Shown here piece by piece: positions 17,298-25,476 of a stretch of DNA of 28,860 nucleotides. A program made the position numbers and the translations under genes. Position 1 is the first letter of the stretch. The number at the start of each line of letters is the position of its first letter. The notes beneath the pieces were generated by a model, which was given only the letters and a program-made list of their open reading frames with translations, had not been told where the DNA came from and made no database searches. This stretch comes from a virus. Location of the stretch: IMG/VR virus record IMGVR_UViG_3300049794_000033, positions 1 through 28,860 of that record; one strand, given 5' to 3'.

Positions 17298-17804
17298 CTA
17301 CGGCTTCGAGAAGCCGACGCTGGAATCGCGCAGCCAAAGATGAAAACCAATGCGATAGGTCGGACCGAAATCCGTGAGTGTGCCGCCCGAAGTGGCCACA
17401 TTAAATGTGAATGTCGGAGCCTTCCCACCAGTCCCCAACAACGTTGGAAGCGTGAGAATTCGTGCGATGTTGGTGAGCGTGCCACCCGACGGCGGGATGA
17501 CGTGCGCCTCCCAATCCGTGGCATCGATGTAACTGTCATCGAGTGTCATTGTATAGACACCCGCCGAAACCCAAATGACGCCGGGCACTGATGAAATCCC
17601 CGGGCGGGCGGCCGCTTGCAAAGCCATGATGCCTTGCTGATTTGGCGCATACCCGAACCCAAATCCCTTGACGCTAGTTGGGTCGAATGCGCCGTTGGCG
17701 GCACCTGCGCCACCTACACCAGTTGGCGCGGCGAACGAGCCGAAAATGTGGGCCTGGCGCTTTCCAAGCAGCAGGTGGCCGCGGTCGAAATTATGAGAGC
17801 TCAT
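17298..17804 (-). CDS. Virion protein, capsid decoration candidate
   Basis: A 168-residue, Gly-rich, beta-rich protein directly after the major capsid gene. Features such as GVYTMTLDDSYID, then a strand-rich middle and a final FGPTYRIGFHLWLRDSS, look like a small beta-sandwich structural protein of the type often encoded beside the capsid gene. It has a strong GGAGG ribosome-binding site lying in the loop of a short hairpin (17807-17821), consistent with a separately tuned, high translation rate. Decoration (cement) or fibre-tip function is inferred from position and fold type only. Confidence 0.65.
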   Translation of the reverse strand: MSSHNFDRGHLLLGKRQAHIFGSFAAPTGVGGAGAANGAFDPTSVKGFGFGYAPNQQGIMALQAAARPGISSVPGVIWVSAGVYTMTLDDSYIDATDWEAHVIPPSGGTLTNIARILTLPTLLGTGGKAPTFTFNVATSGGTLTDFGPTYRIGFHLWLRDSSVGFSKP

Positions 17805-17806
17805 TT

Positions 17807-17821
17807 ATTTGGCCTCCAAAT
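17807..17821 (-). promoter_or_regulatory. Hairpin presenting the RBS of the decoration-like gene
   Basis: On the mRNA strand the sequence reads ATTTGG-AGG-CCAAAT, a perfect 6-bp stem with a 3-nt loop. The Shine-Dalgarno GGAGG is part stem, part loop, and the start ATG follows 2 nt after the hairpin. Such a structure can control ribosome access. It sits in the 37-nt gap after the capsid gene. The stem is seen; the regulatory role is inferred. Confidence 0.4.
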
Positions 17822-17841
17822 TGTTTAGTGGCTTAGCCAAA

Positions 17842-19077
17842 TTACCAGGTGCCGTGGAGGTTGTACCCAGGAGCTTCGCACCCATACTGGAAGTACCCAC
17901 CCATGCGCCATTGATAGCCGTCGTTGTTGGCTTCGCGCAGCATTTTCAGGCCGTCGTCGTCGAGGATGCGCGGAACGCCCTTCGCGCTCTTCAACACCCA
18001 CGTATCCATTTCGAGGAGCGCGAACTCTCCTCGCGGAATGTTCACGTCGGAGAACACTTTGATGGTCGAATCGGGTCCTTCGATGCAAAGTGCACGGAAG
18101 CCGATATCGCCATCGGTGGAATTCACCGGCTCGTAAATCACCTTGCTCCCGAGGCTTTTTACCAGGTCAGCGCGGTCCAAATTGTTGATGAAACACGTGA
18201 GGTCCTCGGCACCCTCGCGGCTGGCTAATTCGGCCGCATCGATGATGGTCTCCTCCTTGTTTCCGCCGTTGCCGTTATAGCGAATACCGGCGAGACGCAC
18301 GACGTCGACGGACCGGTCTACTCCAAAATGGGAGTCGCCCGTCGTGGGCGCCGTAGCCGGAACCCAGCGAAAAACACCCGCTGGGCCGAGGCTGTAGTCG
18401 CCATTTCGAAACAGATAATCCGTAGTAGACGCGCCCGTGATGGTATTGATATTTGCGTTGAACGTGATGGTGCCCGCGGTGCGGTCGACGGCGACAACGG
18501 TCAGCGGACCGTTTGCCTTCACACCCGCGAGCGCGCCGCCGTTGTTGTAGCCATCATCCGCACTGAAATCAACCTTCATTGCGACTTCGAAACCGACAAT
18601 ATCAGCGGCTTGCAAGAGAGTCCCGACCGCGGTCGCCGTCGTGCTATTCGCCAACCGCCCTCTCTGCCCGCCACCATTACGCCATGCGCCAATCTGGAGA
18701 GAGCGGTTCAAATTCCGCATCGAACCCTCCATTTCGCCGCGCAGCGTATTGTAAATGGTGTTCTCGTCACCGTCGCCGGCTGCCAATGCCTCACCGCTGA
18801 TTCCGGACACCTGGTAGTCTTTAGCGCGCGTCAGGAGGAAGCCAACATCGCTGGACGACGTCGCATTCGCCATTGCTATTTGCAAGTTGAATGAGCCGCC
18901 TTGGGGGGCACCATAGCGAAGAGAAATTCGAGCATTATTGCCGCCGAACTTCTCATCTTTTCGAAGTTGCCCGATGAAGGGCGCCTTCTTATAGAACATT
19001 TGGTGAAAGACTTTTTGGTCGTAGCGCGTCTTCAAAATGTTAGTGAGCGCTGCTACTGTTGCATCACCAGCCGGCAT
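17842..19077 (-). CDS. Major capsid protein (HK97-fold type)
   Basis: A 411-residue protein in the normal capsid position, directly after the scaffold gene. The N-terminus (VAALTNILKTRYDQKVFHQMFYKKAPFIGQL) is the 'l...Lk..Y...v......k..pl...l' opening of many podovirus capsid proteins, followed by the charged loop region (KFGGNNARISLRYG), a central domain and a C-terminal beta/helix part (GEFALLEMDTW, ILDDDG, NDGYQWRMGGYFQYGCEAPGYN) resembling the A-domain end. It should self-assemble on the scaffold into the icosahedral shell. CGAGG precedes the ATG at a good distance. The separate scaffold upstream and the absence of a protease gene point to scaffold-exit rather than proteolytic maturation. 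Confidence 0.85.
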   Translation of the reverse strand: MPAGDATVAALTNILKTRYDQKVFHQMFYKKAPFIGQLRKDEKFGGNNARISLRYGAPQGGSFNLQIAMANATSSSDVGFLLTRAKDYQVSGISGEALAAGDGDENTIYNTLRGEMEGSMRNLNRSLQIGAWRNGGGQRGRLANSTTATAVGTLLQAADIVGFEVAMKVDFSADDGYNNGGALAGVKANGPLTVVAVDRTAGTITFNANINTITGASTTDYLFRNGDYSLGPAGVFRWVPATAPTTGDSHFGVDRSVDVVRLAGIRYNGNGGNKEETIIDAAELASREGAEDLTCFINNLDRADLVKSLGSKVIYEPVNSTDGDIGFRALCIEGPDSTIKVFSDVNIPRGEFALLEMDTWVLKSAKGVPRILDDDGLKMLREANNDGYQWRMGGYFQYGCEAPGYNLHGTW

Positions 19078-19095
19078 GGGAAACCTCGAAACAGT

Positions 19096-19119
19096 GGAAA
19101 GATTTAACTACTTCTTTCC
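19096..19119 (-). promoter_or_regulatory. Inverted repeat at the scaffold/capsid gene junction
   Basis: Arms GGAAAG and CTTTCC (19096-19101 and 19114-19119) flank a 12-nt A/T-rich loop covering the scaffold stop codon. A 6-bp stem is weak and there is no T-run after it, so it is not called a terminator; it could be an RNA processing site or chance. Low confidence. Confidence 0.25.
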
Positions 19120-20070
19120 GGCGCTTCGTGCGATTCGGTCTGCCTCAGAGGCTTTGCGGAGAATAGCTAAATCGGCTTCAAACTCCTCCTCCTTGGTCTT
19201 CTGTCGCTCTTGCACCGGAATCCTCTTCCCATTTGCTGGTTGGGCGACCTTGGGTGCCGGTGTTACTGCGACCGTCGACGCGGGGGGCGGGGCGCCGAGG
19301 AGCAATCCGCGGCGCTCTGTTCTCTCAGTATGTACCTGTTTTGCCTTACCTTCAAGATAATCCGCGACTTCGCTCGCGGAGTATGCCTTGTCGTTTTTCT
19401 TCGCCCAATCGGCGACGGCGGCTACCTGATGAAAAATCTCAGTCTGAGAGAACTCGGCATTCAAGTGCTTGAATTTCGACTTCATCTCATCGCCAGTAAC
19501 CCAGAGGGTAAACTGTCTCAGCTTCCCCTCATCCTGAGTGCGCTGTATCTCGGCGAGGCGTTTCGCTTCCTCTTCTTCGCGCGCTTTCGTCGCCCCGGTA
19601 ATCTCCGCGAGGCGTGCCTCGAACGCCTCTTTTTGCTCGGTCATTGCCTTTTGCATCTGTATGATTTGCGCTTCGGGAGTCCCCTGGGCGACGAGCTCAC
19701 GCAGGTGAGCATTGACATCGACACCCGGCTTCAACAGCGGATTACCCTGCTTATATTCCGCAAGTTCTCGGCGCAGCTCCGCTATCTCCGCGGTGCGCGT
19801 CTTCTCCGTCGCAACCTGCGCCTCCGCGTGTTCCCGACGCTCACGTTCGAATTTTTGCCGGTCTGCATGTAGTGCATCGGACTTTCGCTTCACACGTTCG
19901 AGCCGCGCGCGCTCCTCGGCGCGGCCGCGAGCTGCCTTCGCGGCTTCACCTGGCGTGAGGGGCTCCGCGGGCATCTCAGGCGTCTCTGCCGGTGATGGAG
20001 GCGCCGCTTCGGAGGTGGCCGCCGCGGCGGATTGATTCGGTTGCGTGTCAGGTATCACGTTCATCGTCAT
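19108..20070 (-). CDS. Capsid scaffold protein
   Basis: A 320-residue, highly charged, helix-rich protein between portal and capsid genes. It has a Pro/Ala-rich disordered N-terminus (about 1-45), a long Glu/Arg/Ala-rich coiled-coil region (about 45-190), a more mixed central part (about 190-250) and a basic C-terminus ending in SAGKK. Phage scaffolds typically bind capsid protein through such a basic C-terminal helix and leave the shell during DNA packaging. The identification rests on composition and gene order, both typical. The ATG overlaps the portal stop (ATGA, 20067-20070). Confidence 0.8.
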   Translation of the reverse strand: MTMNVIPDTQPNQSAAAATSEAAPPSPAETPEMPAEPLTPGEAAKAARGRAEERARLERVKRKSDALHADRQKFERERREHAEAQVATEKTRTAEIAELRRELAEYKQGNPLLKPGVDVNAHLRELVAQGTPEAQIIQMQKAMTEQKEAFEARLAEITGATKAREEEEAKRLAEIQRTQDEGKLRQFTLWVTGDEMKSKFKHLNAEFSQTEIFHQVAAVADWAKKNDKAYSASEVADYLEGKAKQVHTERTERRGLLLGAPPPASTVAVTPAPKVAQPANGKRIPVQERQKTKEEEFEADLAILRKASEADRIARSAGKK

Positions 20071-22037
20071 GTCGGCATTACTCCGTTAGCGCCGGGAGGC
20101 GGCATAGGTGCACCAGGAGCCGGCGGGCCCCCGGCAGTAGGCATCGGCGGGGCGCCAGGGATTGGCCCACCTGGCGACATTGCACCGGGTGGTGGGGCCG
20201 GTGGCGGAGGCGGCTTGAGGAGCCGATTGCATTGATTGACGAAATCCTGGACCTGACTCAAATAGGTATCATCCACTTCTTTGAGCTCCGCCATGTTTCG
20301 CATCTCTGTCGCGATTTCTACGGCCTCCGGCAAATTGAGAAATGGGTGCGGCGCATACCCACCTTCGCCGCGGAGCATTCTCCCGACCATCTTCTCAACA
20401 AGCTTGCGGCTAGCCTCTTTTCGCTTGCGTATTTGCATCAGGTCACCCATACCGACCATCTCGACAACATCCTGCGGGGAGAACGCGCCGATTTGCATCA
20501 TGTCTTGCGCAGTGCTCAATTTACCGGGCAATGTCCCTGGCAACGCCGATGTCGTCTCTACGTACGTGACGAAGTCATCCGGGTCTTCCAGCTCCGCCCA
20601 ATCGATGCTTTGAAATCCGTCATCCGCCTTGGTGCGGACCTCATAGGTCCCGTGTTTGGCGAGGCACTTGGCGGCGTTGGCGATCAACAAGCCATCTTTC
20701 TGAACGACCTTTTCGAATCTCTTCCCCTTCTCGAGGAGCGTCTCTGTCTGCTGGTCTGCATAGACGCGCTGCGCCTCGCCGGAGTCGAGCCCCACCGGGC
20801 GCTGCGCCGATGCTGCCTGCTCATTTACACCGGCGAGCATGTAGTATCGCCCGACGAGACCCCAGAGGTGTTGATAGACTTCGGGGCTGATGATAGTCGG
20901 GGCCTGATACAACGGCGCAGCGCCCTGATAGCGGATGATGGTGCTCAAGTCATTATTTATATGTGAGAGAGTGATTTTACTCCCCATGTCCACCAAATAA
21001 TGGCCCGTTATCAGGTGGTGGCCATTTTGAATCTGGCGCACGAGTTTATTTATTTCAGCCTGAATTCCAGCGCCGCATTCAACGAGACCTTGCCCATAGA
21101 AACCCACGATGGGGTTTTTCCACCGGTAACAACTGAACTCACTACAGTACTCGTCAAGCTTGCGGTCGATGAGCGTGCAATTCTCGACGCCGACAACATA
21201 GCGGCCGTCTGACGCCCCGACTCCGCTTGGCCGGTGCCAGGCCTCCTCGACCATCACTCGATTGACTGTTTGCTGATACCCAAATTCGGCGTCGTTGTCT
21301 CGTAGCCCCTTCAACTTATCGAGGAGGTCGACCTTATATGCAATGGTTGCGTCGTCACCATCCGCATACCAGTTTTGCCCCTCAGTGACATGTGTTTGAG
21401 CGCGGTGCATCAGCACACCGCGGTCAACGTAATAGCGGAGATAAATACATCTCGGGCCATCCCACAACGTCCCGCCATCCGTCATCGCCTCACCGTCATC
21501 TACGATGACTTCGTACGGCATCATCCGGAGGACATCGACGTTCTTCTCATCGTAATTTGGGCGGATTCGGCTGAACCCAGTTCCAAATACGCACGCGTCG
21601 AGCCCCTTCATGACCGACTTTTCATAATACTCCGTTTGGCGCATGACGCCGTCAATACCGTACTCCAATTGCTCGGCGGCTTGTTGTCGCTCGTAGTCGC
21701 CACCAATTGTCGCCACCGAGACGCGCGGCTCAGATTTGCTAAATATCCGAGCGGCGACTGCGTCACACACATTGGCGCTGACATTGAGACTGAGCTTCGA
21801 CCCACCAACACCGGGCGTTGAGCGGACGTAGGAGTCGACCGCGAGCCCACCACCACCGGGCGGCATCCCGCCAGCATACATGCTTCCGTAGAGGAGCATG
21901 TCGCGCTTGCGGTCCTGGTTCCGGACGATATGGTCCAACACCACCCGCAATTTCTCGTGCGCTTTCGGGTCTTCGGTCTCGGTATCATCGTCGGGGCGGA
22001 CCCACCATAGTTTTTCAGTGGGGGAGAGGGTGGGCAT
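20067..22037 (-). CDS. Portal protein with proline-rich C-terminal tail
   Basis: A 656-residue portal, the ring at one capsid vertex through which DNA is packaged and ejected. It follows the large terminase gene after one small gene, and the body matches podovirus-type portals: 'NVCDAVAARIFSKSEPRV', 'GTGFSRIRP', 'PIVGFYGQGLVECGAGIQAEINKLVRQIQ' (the long helix region) and a C-terminal helical part. The final 49 residues (608-656) are almost entirely Pro, Gly, Ala and Met and should be disordered, which is unusual for a portal C-terminus. The overlap with the scaffold gene suggests coupled translation. Confidence 0.85.
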   Translation of the reverse strand: MPTLSPTEKLWWVRPDDDTETEDPKAHEKLRVVLDHIVRNQDRKRDMLLYGSMYAGGMPPGGGGLAVDSYVRSTPGVGGSKLSLNVSANVCDAVAARIFSKSEPRVSVATIGGDYERQQAAEQLEYGIDGVMRQTEYYEKSVMKGLDACVFGTGFSRIRPNYDEKNVDVLRMMPYEVIVDDGEAMTDGGTLWDGPRCIYLRYYVDRGVLMHRAQTHVTEGQNWYADGDDATIAYKVDLLDKLKGLRDNDAEFGYQQTVNRVMVEEAWHRPSGVGASDGRYVVGVENCTLIDRKLDEYCSEFSCYRWKNPIVGFYGQGLVECGAGIQAEINKLVRQIQNGHHLITGHYLVDMGSKITLSHINNDLSTIIRYQGAAPLYQAPTIISPEVYQHLWGLVGRYYMLAGVNEQAASAQRPVGLDSGEAQRVYADQQTETLLEKGKRFEKVVQKDGLLIANAAKCLAKHGTYEVRTKADDGFQSIDWAELEDPDDFVTYVETTSALPGTLPGKLSTAQDMMQIGAFSPQDVVEMVGMGDLMQIRKRKEASRKLVEKMVGRMLRGEGGYAPHPFLNLPEAVEIATEMRNMAELKEVDDTYLSQVQDFVNQCNRLLKPPPPPAPPPGAMSPGGPIPGAPPMPTAGGPPAPGAPMPPPGANGVMPT

Positions 22038-22041
22038 GGTT

Positions 22042-22353
22042 TTATTCTAACTCGAAAACCTTCGGGTCTAGCATCCTGTCGCATTGCTCGGGCGATAAAT
22101 CCCAGATTCCGAGCTTGGCTCGAATCTCTTCTCGTGCAGCCTCTACACGCGCATCACGACGCGCTTCGGGCGTATCCTCCGAAGCAGCCCGTTCCTCGAG
22201 TTTCTCCAACGGCGTAAGGCGCCTCGGCGCCGGCCCGAGGGTGACGCCGAATGCGCTGGTGACTCCGAGCTCCCGCATGACGCTGACTCGCTGGCGGAGC
22301 CGCTGCTCCTCTTCCGGCCACGGAAAATAATCCCAACCCGTCAAACTGCCCAT
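22042..22353 (-). CDS. Hypothetical protein between terminase and portal
   Basis: A 103-residue charged protein: an aromatic N-terminus (WDYFPWPEEE), then Arg/Glu-rich helices. Its ATG lies inside the end of the large terminase gene, overlapping it by 13 nt, and its stop is 4 nt before the portal start. No family recognised. The tight packing between two packaging genes suggests a head-assembly or packaging accessory role, which is inference. Confidence 0.7.
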   Translation of the reverse strand: MGSLTGWDYFPWPEEEQRLRQRVSVMRELGVTSAFGVTLGPAPRRLTPLEKLEERAASEDTPEARRDARVEAAREEIRAKLGIWDLSPEQCDRMLDPKVFELE

Positions 22354-23756
22354 TGCACATTCTCCTCTTCCTCATCGCGGCACGCAAGCCGCTCAAGTTC
22401 CGCCGCCATTTCCGCAATCGCCTCCGGCGACCCCTTCGCGGGGCGCTCCTCTTTGGGCTGCTCATTGTAGGCGTTGCATGCGCGCCACCCATAGAGGACA
22501 CCGTCGCTTGCATGGTTCTTGAACCCCGGCGCCTCCTTCGCCCCATCGGCGGTCTTGGGCAATTCCAGCCACTCATCCACCAAATCTGTACAGCTACCAT
22601 CGGAGCACACCTTGATGGTCCCGCGCGCCAAGGCAGAATTGAGCAGACTCACATAGCCCATCTTGTTGGTCTTCTCGGCCGCTTCGATAGGCAGATGCCG
22701 GCGCTTACGTATCTCGGCCTGAAACAATTTCCCCATGCCGCCGACATCGCCCACAATCTTGACGAACTGATAAATCTTGTCGAGGTCTCGTACTTCGTCT
22801 GCCACATCGTCAGTCAACCCGGTGAGTCGATAGCTGCGCCGCACATAGATACATGGGTCATTGTCACGCCACCCAAGTACGTTGATGCTGTTCTGGTCGT
22901 TGACACCGAAATCCAACGCGCAAATATAGTATTGGAGAATCGGGATATCTTTCGCGGCAATATAATTCCGGTCCTCGGAAAATTGGCCATAAATCAAGCC
23001 GCCGCCATCTCGTACCCAAATACCATCTCGCAATTGCTGGCGGGTAATGGGGTCAAGAACATCGAGCGTCAGCATATACTCGCCGAGGTCCAGACTCGGA
23101 TTGTCTCGAGCCAACGCGGGCACGAAGGCGCCTTTGGCGCCGACCTCGACGAATCCGCGGCGCACCCAATCATGGCCGATGCCGCCAGGGTTGGCCGAGA
23201 ATCGAGCGCGGATAGGGACATTGGAGCCTGCGAGACGCCGCAGCCGTGATGTCAAATATCGAACGCGAGATTCAGGGAATTGGGTAGTTTCATCCACTGC
23301 CAAATACTGAATCTCCGCGCCCTGATACCGGTCCTTGTCATTCTCAGATTCAAGGTAGCCAAATGTAATGGTGGCCCCTGATGGGAACGTGAGCCGGCGG
23401 TCATCTTCATTCCATTTGATGCCGAATCGGTTCCGCCACCATTGCAATCCGCGGTCCATGATGGCGCCGGGGAGTGCTAAGTCCTTGTAAGTCTTACGGA
23501 TTATGAGGGCGGCGTAACCCGGCACATGAACATATTGTGCGGCGCCCATCAGGAGTGCGTCGCTCTTGCCTCCGCCCGCAGCACCCCCGAATAGCGCCTC
23601 GCGGTCCGTCAACCGAAGAAACTCCAGCTGCTTCGGATGCGGAAAATGCGGCACCATGTGCGCTGTCTCGCGCGGCATCAACCCGGATTCAATAAGCCGG
23701 CGTCGCCGAAGCTCGGCCACTGCGGCAAACGGAGTAATGGCGCGAGCGGCACTCAA
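22341..23756 (-). CDS. Terminase large subunit (packaging ATPase/nuclease)
   Basis: A 471-residue DNA-packaging motor. The ATPase domain has Walker A GGAAGGGKS (57-65), Walker B IQYLAVDE with D155/E156, and coupling motif FSANPGG (186-192). The nuclease domain has the expected acidic triad: D282 in ALDFGVND, D337 in IVGDVGG and D418 in HASDGV. It cuts concatemeric DNA and drives it through the portal. The start is unusual: TTG immediately after the TGA of the upstream 49-residue gene, with AAGAGG 6 nt ahead; the first ATG (residue 27, 23678) has no clear ribosome-binding site but would keep all motifs. Confidence 0.92.
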   Translation of the reverse strand: MSAARAITPFAAVAELRRRRLIESGLMPRETAHMVPHFPHPKQLEFLRLTDREALFGGAAGGGKSDALLMGAAQYVHVPGYAALIIRKTYKDLALPGAIMDRGLQWWRNRFGIKWNEDDRRLTFPSGATITFGYLESENDKDRYQGAEIQYLAVDETTQFPESRVRYLTSRLRRLAGSNVPIRARFSANPGGIGHDWVRRGFVEVGAKGAFVPALARDNPSLDLGEYMLTLDVLDPITRQQLRDGIWVRDGGGLIYGQFSEDRNYIAAKDIPILQYYICALDFGVNDQNSINVLGWRDNDPCIYVRRSYRLTGLTDDVADEVRDLDKIYQFVKIVGDVGGMGKLFQAEIRKRRHLPIEAAEKTNKMGYVSLLNSALARGTIKVCSDGSCTDLVDEWLELPKTADGAKEAPGFKNHASDGVLYGWRACNAYNEQPKEERPAKGSPEAIAEMAAELERLACRDEEEENVQWAV

Positions 23757-23906
23757 TCACGGCCTCTTCTTGCCCTTCGATTTCCTGCCTTTGCCAGCCT
23801 TGCTATATGCAATAGCAGCGGCCTGGTCTTTCGGGCGTCCCGCCTCAATCTCCGTTTTGATATTGGCGCCAATGACGCCTTTGCTACTACCTTTTTTGAG
23901 TGGCAT
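23757..23906 (-). CDS. Small basic phage protein (49 aa)
   Basis: A 49-residue ORF starting MPLKKGSSKGVIGANIKTE and ending in a Lys/Arg-rich tail (KGRKSKGKKRP). The pattern 'MPLkkGkSkk.is.Nik.Em.aGkp.kQAvAIAy' is common in very small phage proteins found near terminase and head genes; here AGRPKDQAAAIAYSKAG is plain. AAAGGG precedes the ATG. Its TGA directly abuts the TTG start of the large terminase, and its last codons contain that gene's AAGAGG ribosome-binding site. The function of the family is not established to my knowledge. Confidence 0.8.
   Translation of the reverse strand: MPLKKGSSKGVIGANIKTEIEAGRPKDQAAAIAYSKAGKGRKSKGKKRP
23763..23768 (-). promoter_or_regulatory. Ribosome-binding site deciding the TTG start of the large terminase
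   Basis: AAGAGG on the minus strand, 6 nt upstream of the TTG at 23756 and inside the end of the preceding small gene. No comparable site lies before the downstream in-frame ATG at 23678, so the TTG start is favoured. Confidence 0.55.
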
Positions 23907-23925
23907 TTGCGTGCCCTTTCGAGTT

Positions 23926-24315
23926 TCAGTTGCTCTTGTCGACGCCTTCCGGCGTCAATGTCTGTTCAAAATCCCGACCTTCGGAGAGGGCATCGGGCGC
24001 AAAAAACGCGAGCCGCGCCACGATGTCTGTCAGACGATTGCCGCTCCAACCGACCTTCTTGATGATGGTGCAGCTACTCTTCATTGTCTGATGCACCTGC
24101 ACCCACTCGCCAGTCACGACGCTCTGTTGCAGCCCGTCACACCGCGCCCAAATTTCCACCTCGTAATCCGTGTCATTCTCCAACCCATATGCAGATACCG
24201 GCACCTTGCAAATCATACATTTGGGCCAATTCGTCACGCCCCCCGCGACCGGGCGAGGGAGGACGATGCTCCCTTGTGGCCGATTTCGCCTGGCGAATTT
24301 GCGCATGAAGCTCAT
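23926..24315 (-). CDS. Cys-motif protein, zinc-binding candidate
   Basis: A 129-residue protein with CMIC (residues 33-36) and C59 in ARCDG, after a basic N-terminus. The block 'P.C..C..PV......N......EI.ARC.G' is reminiscent of small phage proteins with a treble-clef-like fold, where three cysteines and a His hold zinc; the fourth ligand here is not obvious (H75 or C82 possible). Coupled to the upstream gene by ATGA (24312-24315). Function unknown. Confidence 0.65.
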   Translation of the reverse strand: MSFMRKFARRNRPQGSIVLPRPVAGGVTNWPKCMICKVPVSAYGLENDTDYEVEIWARCDGLQQSVVTGEWVQVHQTMKSSCTIIKKVGWSGNRLTDIVARLAFFAPDALSEGRDFEQTLTPEGVDKSN

Positions 24316-24494
24316 GATTGCTCCTTGACGCCCATCGCACGAATGGCGGCAACGACGTCCCTCACAATCTGGTCAACCACCTGACCGAGCACCTCGGCAG
24401 CGCGCTCTTGCGCCATTGCGCCAAATGCCCCATCGCATCGCCTCTCGGCCTCGTGCAGTCGAGTGATGAGCGCGTCGTCAATTTCTATCTTCAT
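24312..24494 (-). CDS. Small helical protein
   Basis: A 60-residue protein predicted to be two helices. The ATG at 24494 (MKIEIDDALI) is chosen because it overlaps the stop of the upstream gene as ATGA; a longer in-frame start would run back into that gene. The opening 'MKIEIDD.L...L' followed by an amphipathic helix and VVDQIVRDVVAAI is typical of tiny phage proteins next to terminase genes, without known function. Confidence 0.6.
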   Translation of the reverse strand: MKIEIDDALITRLHEAERRCDGAFGAMAQERAAEVLGQVVDQIVRDVVAAIRAMGVKEQS

Positions 24495-24709
24495 GCTTTT
24501 GGCCACCCATCCGGCGCCGCTGCGCCCTCTCGTGTCGTCTGTTCGAGGCATAAGTCACATACCCCCGAAGCCCCTCGCGGCAGCCGTCGTGGGCACCATG
24601 CGCATTGAGCACGCCGCGCCCGCAGCACTTCGCGCCGCACCACGAGAATGCTCAATGGCGTTGCCGCGCCGAGGCAGAAAATGAGAATGACGAGCGCGAA
24701 GAAGCTCAT
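24491..24709 (-). CDS. Membrane-anchored small zinc-ribbon protein
   Basis: A 72-residue protein with one N-terminal hydrophobic segment (about 2-24, ALVILIFCLGAATPLSILVV), a basic stretch (RREVLRARR), and two CxxC pairs (C36/C39 CAWC and C51/C54 CDLC) spaced as in a zinc ribbon. The layout implies insertion in the inner membrane with the zinc knuckle in the cytoplasm. Coupled on both sides by ATGA overlaps. This combination is unusual for a gene lying between the small and large terminase genes; the role is unknown. Confidence 0.65.
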   Translation of the reverse strand: MSFFALVILIFCLGAATPLSILVVRREVLRARRAQCAWCPRRLPRGASGVCDLCLEQTTREGAAAPDGWPKA

Positions 24710-25011
24710 TTTCGGGCGGCACCGCTCTTCGCCCCATCGACAAAAGGCTTGCTGCCCTCAAGCGGCGTTTCCCTCATGGCGAGGACATTGCTCATGGGCA
24801 CTTTCTCCGGCATTCCGGCATTGTCCGGGTGGCCCACATAGACGTAGGCATCGTCATGCCAGAGATTGAAATGTTGCTTGCTGCTCAGACGATTGTTCGG
24901 CGCCGCCTGACTCACGACCGCCTTCTCGCGAGTGGGATATTGGTCTACCTCCCGCCCCGGCGCATTGATTGCCTCTTTAAATTCCACTCGGTCCAATTTG
25001 ATTTGACTCAC
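24706..25011 (-). CDS. Hypothetical protein
   Basis: A 101-residue protein starting at GTG with TAGGA upstream. It is polar, without cysteines or hydrophobic segments. The centre (HFNLWHDDAYVYVGHP) is predicted beta, and the C-terminus is basic (AKSGAARK). No family recognised. It overlaps the next gene by ATGA (24706-24709) and lies 6 nt after the small terminase gene. Confidence 0.6.
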   Translation of the reverse strand: MSQIKLDRVEFKEAINAPGREVDQYPTREKAVVSQAAPNNRLSSKQHFNLWHDDAYVYVGHPDNAGMPEKVPMSNVLAMRETPLEGSKPFVDGAKSGAARK

Positions 25012-25017
25012 GTCGTC

Positions 25018-25476
25018 CTACCCTATCTCTTTCTTACCCGCATTGTTCGCATTGCGTTTGAGCTCGGCTGCATCTTGGATGGCCTGCTCCAAATCGGCGA
25101 GCGGCACATCGTCGAGCGACTGCGAGTTTGCGGCCCGAGATTCAATCCGAGCCTTCTCGATAGCGGGGATGATGTCACCCCATCGCGCACGATTGCGGCG
25201 CTGCAGCCACCAGGCCAACCCCTGCCACCCTGGCTGCCCGGTCCGAATTTTCTCGACAACTTCGTCCTCCGCAATGGCCTCAGCCTCTCGTATCTGAATC
25301 GCAAATGCGATGTAATCGGGGTGGCCGGCCTTACCTTTGTGCAGCCAATCACCGAACGTCGAAGGGTTGACGCGCGCTAAGCGGCATGAATTTATCCGCG
25401 TATTGCCGCGCTTGAGCGCATCCACAATCCGGCGGATGACGAGGTCATTGAGGGCGGTAGGTCCGTTGGCGGGCAT
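25018..25476 (-). CDS. Terminase small subunit
   Basis: A 152-residue protein that should recognise phage DNA for packaging. It opens with a helix-turn-helix (about 12-45: 'RGNTRINSCRLARVNPSTFGDWL'), then a helix with 'FAIQIREAEAIAEDEVVEKI' and 'GLAWWLQRRNRARWGD', the 'A..wlLerr.p..W' block typical of phage small terminases, and a charged C-terminus. The ATG at 25476 lies 10 nt after the upstream stop but lacks a clear ribosome-binding site; an alternative TTG at 25512 (12 residues longer) has GAGGG just ahead but overlaps the upstream gene. Several tiny genes separate it from the large terminase. Confidence 0.8.
   Translation of the reverse strand: MPANGPTALNDLVIRRIVDALKRGNTRINSCRLARVNPSTFGDWLHKGKAGHPDYIAFAIQIREAEAIAEDEVVEKIRTGQPGWQGLAWWLQRRNRARWGDIIPAIEKARIESRAANSQSLDDVPLADLEQAIQDAAELKRNANNAGKKEIG

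Noticed and set aside
19992-20966. 324-codon plus-strand ORF antisense to portal and scaffold
   Set aside because: Overlaps two well-supported genes, is Arg/His-rich without domain features, and crosses a gene boundary.
22353-23249. 298-codon plus-strand ORF antisense to the large terminase
   Set aside because: Its frame mirrors the conserved terminase gene, the protein is compositionally odd and has no recognisable domain. Long antisense frames are expected in G+C-rich coding DNA.
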